Assembly: GCA_964529155.1 (NCBI GenBank)
Contig: CAZGVV010000073.1
Coordinates: forward strand, 1 to 8,542
DNA length: 8,542 bases
From: CAZGVV01 sp964529155
GTDB taxonomy: Bacteria > Pseudomonadota > Alphaproteobacteria > Rickettsiales > SXRF01
Direction: 5' to 3'
The translations under genes were made by a program, and so were the position numbers. Under the pieces are notes generated by a model, which did no database searches, had not been told where the DNA came from, and saw only the letters and a program-made list of their open reading frames with translations. This document shows, in pieces, positions 1 to 4,326 of the stretch. Each line of letters opens with the position of its first letter. The first letter of the stretch is position 1.

Positions 1-1
1 T

Positions 2-487
2 CCGGTGCATATGATTGAAACGATCAACAACATCGTCCGAACCAGCCGCAAGATGCTGCACGAAATCGGCCGCGAACCAACGCCGGAAGAATTGGCCGAG
101 CGCCTGGTGATGCCGATCGACAAAGTGCGCAAGGTGATGAAAATCGCCAAAGAACCGGTGTCCCTGGAAACCCCGATTGGTGATGAAGAAGATTCACACC
201 TCGGCGACTTCATCGAAGACAAAAATGCGATTCTGCCGCTGGATGCCGCTATCCAATCCAACTTGCGCGAAACCACCACCCGCATCCTTTCCACGCTCAC
301 CCCACGCGAAGAACGCGTGCTGCGCATGCGTTTCGGCATCGGCATGAACACCGACCACACGCTGGAAGAAGTAGGCCAGCAGTTTAGTGTAACGCGTGAA
401 CGCATTCGCCAAATCGAGGCGAAGGCGCTGCGAAAACTGAAGCATCCGTCACGCTCTCGGAAGTTGCGGAGTTTCTTGGATTATTAG
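2..487 (+). CDS. rpoD: RNA polymerase primary sigma factor RpoD, C-terminal part (5' end outside window)
   Basis: The primary sigma factor directs core RNA polymerase to housekeeping promoters. Only the last 161 codons are here. The reading frame is open to the left edge and starts in the PVHMIET stretch, so the GTG at position 5 is an internal valine codon, not a start. What is visible is region 3 (RKMLHEIGREPTPEELAERL), the conserved linker with GDEEDSHLGDFIED, and region 4. Region 4 includes LRMRFGIGMNTDHTLEEVG and the region 4.2 helix-turn-helix VTRERIRQIEAKALRKL that reads the -35 element. The end, RSFLDY, is the usual RpoD terminus. This pattern separates it from alternative sigma factors such as RpoH. 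The next gene begins 3 nt after the stop, so it may be read from the same transcript. Confidence 0.97.
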   Translation, partial: PVHMIETINNIVRTSRKMLHEIGREPTPEELAERLVMPIDKVRKVMKIAKEPVSLETPIGDEEDSHLGDFIEDKNAILPLDAAIQSNLRETTTRILSTLTPREERVLRMRFGIGMNTDHTLEEVGQQFSVTRERIRQIEAKALRKLKHPSRSRKLRSFLDY

Positions 488-490
488 GCT

Positions 491-757
491 ATGCCGACAA
501 TCTGCAAATTTCTCGGTATGATTATTACTATGTATTGGGATGAGCATCCACCGCCGCATTTCCATGTGAAACACGGCAATTACCGTGCAATTATTGACAT
601 TCTAACCGGTTCAATAATTAAAGGAAAATTACCTAAGAGCGCCTTGAAACCGCTTGAAGAATGGCGTATACTCCATAACCAAGAATTGCTAGATAATTGG
701 AACCGCCGAGAGCAAGGAAAGCCAGTGCTCAAAATTAAGCCGCTGGAAGGAAAATAA
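491..757 (+). CDS. DUF4160 family protein (putative partner in a toxin-antitoxin-like pair)
   Basis: This 88-residue protein has the DUF4160 pattern: an N-terminal MPTICKFLGMIITMYWDEH, the HPPPHFHVKHG histidine motif (about residues 18-28), a YRAIIDI strand, GKLPKSALK, and a C-terminal helix with EEWRILHNQELLDNWNR. The family's biochemical function is not established. Its members are commonly found directly before a DUF2442 gene, as here, and such pairs are often suspected to be toxin-antitoxin modules. The ATG lies only 3 nt after the rpoD stop. The only purine-rich stretch upstream (GGAG at 468-471) is too distant, so translation may depend on coupling to rpoD. Base composition is more AT-rich than the adjoining rpoD, which suggests later acquisition. 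The family call is firm; the function is inferred from context. Confidence 0.85.
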   Translation: MPTICKFLGMIITMYWDEHPPPHFHVKHGNYRAIIDILTGSIIKGKLPKSALKPLEEWRILHNQELLDNWNRREQGKPVLKIKPLEGK

Positions 758-758
758 T

Positions 759-1046
759 ATGGAACCCGAATTAGTTGATTCAGGCGTTGACATTCCCGAA
801 GGCATAGATGTCGAATATCTAGGGAATCATAAGCTCCATCTACTTTTTAGTGATGGTACACAGGGTGATATTGACCTTGCTCCGGCAATTGAGCGCATCC
901 CACCTCTTCATGTGCTACGCGACCCTAACCGATTCATTCAATTTGGCTTAGTAGGCGGTACGCTAGTATGGTCGGATGAACTGGATATGGCGCCGGATTG
1001 GTTATATGAGGAAATGCTGAAACAAAATAAGCTGGCTGTTCATTAA
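759..1046 (+). CDS. DUF2442 family protein (putative partner of the DUF4160 protein)
   Basis: The 95-residue product matches the DUF2442 pattern. A strand-rich N-terminal half reads VEYLGNHKLHLLFSDGTQGDIDL (broken only here by domain position), followed by helical residues with a conserved PPLHVLRD-like segment, then FGLVGGTLVWSDELDMAPDWLYEEM, in which the W-x-D-E-L-D-(M/I)-(A/C)-P-(D/E)-x-L signature is clear. The start codon is 1 nt after the stop of the DUF4160 gene and has its own ribosome binding site (GGAAGGA, 745-751, 7 nt upstream), so the two are almost certainly co-translated. In known arrangements DUF2442 proteins sit with DUF4160 or with HTH regulators and are treated as toxin-antitoxin-like partners. 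Which of the two would be the toxin cannot be told from the sequence. Confidence 0.85.
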   Translation: MEPELVDSGVDIPEGIDVEYLGNHKLHLLFSDGTQGDIDLAPAIERIPPLHVLRDPNRFIQFGLVGGTLVWSDELDMAPDWLYEEMLKQNKLAVH

Positions 1047-1107
1047 CACATAGGCGTATCGGAATTGTTGGGCTTTTTCTCTAACCTATAATCCGACAGA
1101 AGATCAC

Positions 1108-1180
1108 CCCGCGCTGCATTATGCACTGCGCTCTAACACCCCATTAACTCCCGCCATTCCCCCTTGCTCATGCCGCTTTA
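1108..1180 (-). pseudogene. Duplicated remnant of the thyX 3' end
   Basis: Bases 1141-1179 match bases 1306-1344, inside the intact thyX end, at 37 of 39 positions. Weaker similarity continues to about 1108 (compare GCGCTGCATTATGC with ACGCTGCATATTATAC near 1277). Read on the minus strand, the remnant gives SGMSKGEWRELMG then C and a stop. A one-base deletion in a C run (five C at 1303-1307 against four here) causes the frame change. Both base differences inside the 39-base core fall in silent codon positions. Homology stops abruptly at 1180, at the codon for Ser294 of ThyX. The piece has no start and is not a gene. It is either the tail of a displaced older thyX or a local duplication. Confidence 0.8.
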
Positions 1181-1206
1181 TATGTATGGTTATTTCAATT
1201 TAACAA

Positions 1207-1252
1207 GGGGCTGTACCAGATAACACATAAATGCGTTATCTGGTACAGCCCC
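1207..1252. repeat. Perfect 18-bp inverted repeat (long hairpin) between DUF2442 and thyX
   Basis: The left arm GGGGCTGTACCAGATAAC (1207-1224) and the right arm GTTATCTGGTACAGCCCC (1235-1252) are exact reverse complements around a 10-nt centre, part of which can also pair (CAT/ATG). Neither flank has a strong T run: CACAATTTTG follows on the plus strand and TTGTTAAATTG on the minus. It could weakly terminate thyX, which ends 34 nt away. The arm resembles a transposon terminal inverted repeat in form, so a MITE-like remnant is an alternative. CAATTT occurs on both sides (1196-1201 and 1255-1260) but is not placed symmetrically enough to call a target duplication. Confidence 0.85.
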
Positions 1253-1285
1253 CACAATTTTGTAGGTGGCCCGCCACGCTGCATA

Positions 1286-2221
1286 TTATACGTGCCCCAA
1301 CACCCCCATCAACTCCCGCCATTCCCCCTTGCTCATCCCGCTTTGTTCCTGCGTCACCTGTTCACCCGCGAGCATGCGTTTTACCACGGCCAGGCCGCTG
1401 GCGCTGAGTTCAGCGGCGCCGACGCGGTAGTTGGTGAAAGCGGCGTAGGTGAGCGGGAGCCAGGCTTTTAGAATCTCCAGCATTTTTTCGGCATAGACGC
1501 GGATTTCGTATTGGGCGTGGGCGTCGGCGCGCAGGGCCAGGAAATGCATGAGATTATGCAAATCCACTTTCCAATACCACTGGGTGTAATAGTTGAGCGT
1601 GAGATTCATCCGTGCCAGTTCACGTGCGAGGCCAGGGCGGTTTTCATCGATCAAATTTCCGGCTTCGTCGGCGTTGAGCATGTCTTCATAATGCGCATAC
1701 GCCTGCTCAGCATCGGCCTTGAGCAAGGCTTGCACGGCGCGGGCTTGCTCGGCATTCAATACGTCACCCCGTCCCTGGCGGTTGGAGGAGGATTGCGCGG
1801 CCATGTGTTCGGGGGCCGGGATGTAAAACTCACGGTCCATAATGGAATAGCGGCCGGAATATTCGTTCACATTAGCCGTGCGGTGGCGGATCCATTGACG
1901 GGCGATGAAGATCGGCAACTTAATATGGAATTTGATTTCGCACATTTCAAACGGCGTGGTGTGGCGGTGGCGCAGCAGATAATTGATGAGGCCTGCATCC
2001 TCATTCACCTTTTTTGTTCCCCGGCCATAAGAAACACGAGCAGCCTGCACCACGGCGGCGTCCGAGCCCATATAATCGATCACGCGGATGAATCCGTGGT
2101 CAAGCACGGGGATGGCGTCATAGAGTATGGCCTCTAAGGCAGGCACAGTTTCCCGGCGGGTTTGCGCGGTTTTTTCCTGTAATTCACGCACTTCGGCGCG
2201 TTGGATGTCATTGAGCGGCAT
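1286..2221 (-). CDS. thyX: FAD-dependent thymidylate synthase ThyX
   Basis: ThyX makes dTMP from dUMP using methylenetetrahydrofolate as carbon donor and NADPH through FAD, replacing ThyA. The 311-residue protein carries the ThyX signature RHRTANVNEYSGRYS (residues 112-126), which fits RHR-x7-S with the serine at 122. It also has the N-terminal VVQAARVSYGRGTKKV and LLRHRHTTPFEMCEIKFHIK segments and the substrate-binding block ARELARMNLTLNYYTQWYWK (residues 199-218), followed by DLHNLMHFLALRADAHAQ. The length is near the usual size of alphaproteobacterial ThyX. The ATG is preceded by AAGGAA (2226-2231) at 4 nt. A perfect TATAAT lies upstream on the same strand (2268-2273). The gene is divergent from ssrA, and a broken copy of its own 3' end lies about 105 bp downstream. 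Confidence 0.97.
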   Translation of the reverse strand: MPLNDIQRAEVRELQEKTAQTRRETVPALEAILYDAIPVLDHGFIRVIDYMGSDAAVVQAARVSYGRGTKKVNEDAGLINYLLRHRHTTPFEMCEIKFHIKLPIFIARQWIRHRTANVNEYSGRYSIMDREFYIPAPEHMAAQSSSNRQGRGDVLNAEQARAVQALLKADAEQAYAHYEDMLNADEAGNLIDENRPGLARELARMNLTLNYYTQWYWKVDLHNLMHFLALRADAHAQYEIRVYAEKMLEILKAWLPLTYAAFTNYRVGAAELSASGLAVVKRMLAGEQVTQEQSGMSKGEWRELMGVLGHV

Positions 2222-2241
2222 GGGATTCCTTTTATTACCTC

Positions 2242-2270
2242 TTCACAATTGTTCCAAAACCTACTATATT
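2242..2270 (+). promoter_or_regulatory. Sigma-70-type promoter of ssrA
   Basis: A -35 box TTCACA (2242-2247) and a -10 box TATATT (2265-2270) are separated by 17 bp, each with one mismatch to consensus. The predicted transcript start is near G2277, at the first base of a GTTAC-GCAA-GTAAC hairpin (2277-2290). This is a sensible 5' end for the tmRNA precursor. The -10 overlaps the minus-strand TATAAT assigned to thyX. Confidence 0.65.
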
Positions 2271-2273
2271 ATA
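2268..2273 (-). promoter_or_regulatory. Probable -10 box of the thyX promoter
   Basis: On the minus strand this reads TATAAT, a perfect consensus -10, 47 nt upstream of the thyX start. That leaves a leader of about 40 nt containing the AAGGAA ribosome binding site. No good -35 box is visible at 16-18 nt spacing (candidates read CCATAG, GCCATA or CGCCAT), so the promoter may be weak or activator-dependent. It overlaps the opposite-strand -10 of ssrA. Confidence 0.4.
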
Positions 2274-2276
2274 GCT

Positions 2277-2356
2277 GTTACGCAAGTAACTATGGCGATA
2301 AACGCGATTTGGAATAAGCGGATTGGACCCGGGGGCAGAACCCGGCGCCTCCACCA
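2277..2356 (+). ncRNA. ssrA: tmRNA acceptor piece
   Basis: This segment becomes the acceptor RNA. In order it holds a GNRA-capped hairpin (2277-2290), the 3' strand of P2 (2304-2311), the T-arm (2329-2345), the 3' acceptor strand (2346-2352) and an encoded ACCA end (2353-2356). The T-loop GGCAGAA departs from the normal TTCGANN loop, a kind of deviation seen in permuted tmRNAs. The mature 5' end could be a few bases inside the position given. Confidence 0.8.
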
Positions 2357-2388
2357 AAGTTCGAAAGCATCGGTTTGCGAATTTTGGC
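2357..2388 (+). other. Excised intervening segment of the tmRNA precursor
   Basis: These 32 nt separate the encoded CCA end from the first base of the coding piece. AAAGTTCG (2356-2363) can pair with CGAATTTT (2378-2385) over 8 bp including one G.U, so the precursor would extend the acceptor stem into a hairpin. Processing at both ends, as for tRNA 5' and 3' ends, would release two mature pieces held together by base pairing. Confidence 0.8.
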
Positions 2389-2608
2389 GGGGGCGAATTA
2401 GGCTCGACAAACGCAGTAAAGGGATCGTTTTTGCCCGTGATGATTCCGGCGATACCGGGTCACATTTTCAAGTGCCAACGACAACGTTGCACTCGTTGCT
2501 GCTAACGACAACACTGTCGTAGCAGTTGCTCAAGCTGCCTAAGGGTAACTGAGTAACTCTAGTAGTGACGCGGCTTTGGGGCGTGCGCCGGGCAACAGAA
2601 GCACGCCC
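2389..2608 (+). ncRNA. ssrA: tmRNA coding piece
   Basis: This begins with the 5' acceptor strand GGGGGCG and the D-region. A likely pseudoknot PK1 follows: GGgATCG (2421-2427) with CGATaCC (2450-2456), crossed by GTGA (2437-2440) with TCAC (2460-2463). The resume codon GCC is 10 nt later at 2474, 86 nt from the 5' end, close to the position in one-piece tmRNAs. The tag stop codon lies in the loop of a P5-like helix: CAAGCTGC (2531-2538) with GCGGCTTTG (2570-2578), with one bulge and one G.U. A strong 8-bp hairpin (2579-2608) follows. The 3' end is uncertain; I placed it after that hairpin. Confidence 0.75.
2474..2542 (+). other. ssrA: tmRNA proteolysis tag reading frame with two ANDN units
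   Basis: From resume codon GCC the frame encodes 22 residues before TAA: a first unit ANDNVALVAA, then a second unit NDNTVVAVAQAA. The alanine carried by tmRNA adds one more residue in front. ANDN is the alphaproteobacterial tag start (Caulobacter: AANDNFAEEFAVAA). AACGACAAC occurs at 2477 and again at 2504, 27 nt (9 codons) apart. With the charged alanine, the first unit is AANDNVALVAA, a complete-looking 11-residue tag lacking a stop. Resuming at GCT 2498 instead would give a 14-residue tag, but position 2474 fits PK1 spacing better. This is translated by a ribosome already in progress, so no start codon is expected. Confidence 0.8.
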
Positions 2609-2611
2609 TAC
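2579..2611 (+). repeat. Hairpin repeat, copy 1 (core CCGGGCAACAGAA, tail CCTAC)
   Basis: GGGCGTGC (2579-2586) pairs perfectly with GCACGCCC (2601-2608). The loop contains the 13-nt core CCGGGCAACAGAA (2588-2600), and CCTAC follows at 2607-2611. The core and tail recur 66 bp downstream with the same 19-nt offset but a different stem sequence. It may be part of the mature tmRNA 3' region or a separate dispersed element. Confidence 0.7.
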
Positions 2612-2638
2612 CTGCGGTGTCCAAGGCGCACTGTTTTT
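2583..2638 (+). terminator. Candidate intrinsic terminator of ssrA
   Basis: GTGCGCC (2583-2589) is the exact reverse complement of GGCGCAC (2625-2631). The second arm is followed by TG and five T (2634-2638). The first arm overlaps the 5' arm of the GGGCGTGC hairpin, so the two folds exclude each other. The 35-nt loop is long for a classical terminator, which lowers confidence. Confidence 0.4.
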
Positions 2639-2649
2639 AAATATTTCTT

Positions 2650-2677
2650 GGTACCGGGCAACAGAAACCGGTCCTAC
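2650..2677 (+). repeat. Hairpin repeat, copy 2 (core CCGGGCAACAGAA, tail CCTAC)
   Basis: The same 13-nt core is at 2654-2666 and CCTAC at 2673-2677. ACCGG (2653-2657) pairs with CCGGT (2668-2672), extended by GG/CC across a bulged T. The exposed loop is GCAACAGAAA, sharing GCAACAGAA with copy 1, while the stems differ yet both remain paired. It lies just upstream of the C26 gene promoter and outside the presumed ssrA transcript. Confidence 0.7.
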
Positions 2678-2688
2678 TTTGCGATAGA

Positions 2689-2716
2689 TTGCATCGCGCG
2701 GATTCTGTGCTAGAAT
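2689..2716 (+). promoter_or_regulatory. Sigma-70 promoter of the C26-type peptidase gene
   Basis: A -35 box TTGCAT (2689-2694) and a -10 box TAGAAT (2711-2716) are 16 bp apart, and a TGC directly before the -10 forms an extended -10. The predicted start is near 2723. This rules out any upstream ATG at the promoter as the true start and favours 2734 or 2743. Confidence 0.6.
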
Positions 2717-2742
2717 TAAGAGCACATTCATTGATGGATTTT

Positions 2743-3459
2743 ATGTCCCGCCCTCCCCGCATCGGTATTACCTTAGATCACGAAACCACACCCACCTATT
2801 CCAAGCTGCCGTGGTATGCAGTGCGGGAGAATTATTGTACGGCGGTGAGCCGGTGGGGCGGTATGCCGCTTCCCCTGCCGCATGAGCCGCAATTGGTGGA
2901 ATCATATTTGGATTTATTGGATGGATTGATTTTAACCGGCGGGGCGTTTGATGTACCGCCGTCTTATTACGGTGAATCCGGCCAGCATGATACGGTGATT
3001 ACCAAGGATAAGCGCACGCAGTTTGAATTTGCCATTACCAAGGGCGCACTGGCACGAAAGCTGCCGATTTTAGGCATTTGTGGCGGGGAACAATTGCTCA
3101 ACGTAGCGCTTGGTGGCTCATTGATTCAACATATTCCCGACACCATCGCGCAGGCCCTTGCCCATGAACAACCCAATCCGCGCCATGAGCCGGGGCATAC
3201 GGTAAAACTCACGGCAGGGACGCTGCTTCACCGCATTGCCGGCACGGAACAATTATCGGTCAATAGTGCTCATCATCAGGCAGTTGCACGCTTAGCGCCC
3301 GGTATGATTGCCAATGCTTATGCCGAAGATGGGGTGATTGAGGGCATTGAATACCCAGACCACCCCTTTTGCTTAGGCGTACAATGGCACCCGGAATATG
3401 ATGTCAGCAGCGCAGACCCGCAGATCTTTCAAGCATTTTTGGCCGCAACCAACCGCTAG
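2743..3459 (+). CDS. Class I glutamine amidotransferase-like peptidase, C26 / gamma-Glu-GABA hydrolase type
   Basis: The product belongs to the peptidase C26 family, whose members hydrolyse gamma-glutamyl bonds, for example gamma-glutamyl-GABA in the putrescine pathway (PuuD). Numbered from the ATG at 2743 it has 238 residues. The catalytic cysteine is C113 in LGICGGEQLLNVALGGSL, the oxyanion region is LILTGGAFDVPPSYYGE (63-79), and the catalytic His and Glu are H216 and E218 in LGVQWHPE. NSAHHQAV (174-181) is also typical of the family. An in-frame ATG at 2734 is an alternative start; both follow the promoter and neither has a strong Shine-Dalgarno. No puu genes are nearby, so the substrate is unknown. 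Its stop is 2 nt from the stop of the convergent gene. Confidence 0.9.
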   Translation: MSRPPRIGITLDHETTPTYSKLPWYAVRENYCTAVSRWGGMPLPLPHEPQLVESYLDLLDGLILTGGAFDVPPSYYGESGQHDTVITKDKRTQFEFAITKGALARKLPILGICGGEQLLNVALGGSLIQHIPDTIAQALAHEQPNPRHEPGHTVKLTAGTLLHRIAGTEQLSVNSAHHQAVARLAPGMIANAYAEDGVIEGIEYPDHPFCLGVQWHPEYDVSSADPQIFQAFLAATNR

Positions 3460-3461
3460 AA

Positions 3462-4208
3462 TTACGCAGCGCTGAGACCAGTTGGCTTTTTTAATGACGG
3501 CGTGCGCATAGGCCCAACCCTGTTCTCCATGCTCTCTTCCATTGCCTGATAGGCAATTTTACCGGAACCTGCTGATTGCTGCTGGTGTTGCTTATGGCGC
3601 TGAATAACGTTGTCTGCCTCATCCACTTGTTTTTTTAATACTACTAGTCGCTTTATGTCCTCAGGGGTGCGCTGCTCTTTCTTATTTATAATATGCATTT
3701 CTGTAAAAGGCTCTCTCCAATCAAGAAATATATCGGGTAAAATACCCTTCAATAGCTGCGTTGCTTTTTTATTTTTCTCTATGAGCTGCGATGCTTCTTC
3801 TTCGGTAAAACTTCTGCACCCTTCTAATTCTCCCTTGATGTAATTTGACGCATGAAATGCTGCGGTTGGCTTTTCAAATCTTTCTATTTGGCGCTGCAAA
3901 AATTCTTGCTGCCGCTGCTCCAGCGCGCTTTGCTGTTGCGCTTCTGTTTGTATAAAGTGTTTCTGGCCTTTTTCCGCATGCTCAACAGATTCTTTCAGCC
4001 ATTTCGTCAGATTTTCTTCATATTTTTTATTATATGCAATGGCTGCAGGGCTCTTTTTCAGTGTTTCCAGCCAGCTTTCCGCACTTAGTCCCTGATGAAT
4101 GGGAGTACGCTGCTCAAAATACATTTTTTCTGCTATATAATTTAGATGCAGTGTAGTTAATTGTTGTGCTTTAGTATGTACAGTTTTGGAAACATATAAT
4201 TCTGACAT
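3462..4208 (-). CDS. Hypothetical coiled-coil protein, unrecognised
   Basis: I do not recognise this 248-residue protein. It is hydrophilic, rich in Gln, Lys and Glu, and has no signal peptide or membrane segment, so a cytosolic or secreted-effector location is possible. Residues about 62-112 are strongly helical and coiled-coil-like (EENLTKWLKESVEHAEKGQK, then a Gln-rich stretch with QQQSALEQRQQEFLQRQ). A second charged helical region is at about 178-211, ending in HKQHQQQS. The C-terminus is basic and flexible. AGGGGG (4213-4218) at 4 nt supports the ATG. It is AT-richer than its neighbours, convergent with the C26 gene and divergent from rsmD, and stands alone. A long frame, a good ribosome binding site and no better frame support it as a real gene; its taxonomic range may be narrow. 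Confidence 0.75.
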   Translation of the reverse strand: MSELYVSKTVHTKAQQLTTLHLNYIAEKMYFEQRTPIHQGLSAESWLETLKKSPAAIAYNKKYEENLTKWLKESVEHAEKGQKHFIQTEAQQQSALEQRQQEFLQRQIERFEKPTAAFHASNYIKGELEGCRSFTEEEASQLIEKNKKATQLLKGILPDIFLDWREPFTEMHIINKKEQRTPEDIKRLVVLKKQVDEADNVIQRHKQHQQQSAGSGKIAYQAMEESMENRVGPMRTPSLKKPTGLSAA

Positions 4209-4326
4209 AGTACCCCCTGGGTCAAAGTAGAATTATTGTAAACTATTTTTATGACATTTTGGTGAAGCTTAAACAAATATGCCTTTTAATTTGCTCTAAT
4301 ATAAAAATTATTTTTTATTACAATCT

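Larger units (their letters stand above)
2277..2638 (+). ncRNA. ssrA: Permuted two-piece tmRNA gene (precursor transcript)
   Basis: tmRNA with SmpB rescues stalled ribosomes and tags the unfinished protein for proteolysis. This gene is circularly permuted: the 3' tRNA-like half with CCA comes first and the 5' half with the tag comes second. CGCCTCC (2346-2352, followed by ACCA) pairs with GGGGGCG (2389-2395) as a 7-bp acceptor stem whose third pair is G.U, the alanine identity mark. The T-arm is CCGGG/CCCGG around the 7-nt loop GGCAGAA (2329-2345). A D-region resembling one-piece tmRNA follows the acceptor strand (GAATTAGGCTCGAC, 2395-2408). CAAACGC (2408-2414) pairs with GCG-a-TTTG (2304-2311) as the P2 helix. 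Permuted ssrA is typical of alphaproteobacteria and also known in some cyanobacteria and betaproteobacteria. The 5' boundary is inferred from the promoter and the 3' boundary from a terminator-like stem. Protein ORFs overlapping this region are spurious. Confidence 0.93.

Noticed and set aside
1047..1107. Possible terminator after DUF2442 (GGGC followed by TTTTT near 1070-1080)
   Set aside because: No stable stem precedes the T run; only weak short pairings such as TGTT/AACA were found.
1511..2137. 208-codon plus-strand open frame opposite thyX
   Set aside because: It is wholly antisense to thyX, which has clear family motifs; the translation has no recognisable domain and the frame has no ribosome binding site of note.
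2127..2522. 131-codon plus-strand open frame covering the ssrA acceptor piece and most of the tag
   Set aside because: It runs from inside thyX antisense through the ssrA promoter and tmRNA structure; the RNA pairing explains the sequence.
2468..2731. 87-codon minus-strand open frame across the tmRNA tag and hairpins
   Set aside because: It is antisense to the tag and repeats, with no protein-like motif.
2689..2742. Upstream start of the C26 gene at 2689
   Set aside because: The added residues fall on the -35 to -10 promoter boxes and before the predicted transcript start; family similarity begins at SRPPRIGIT.
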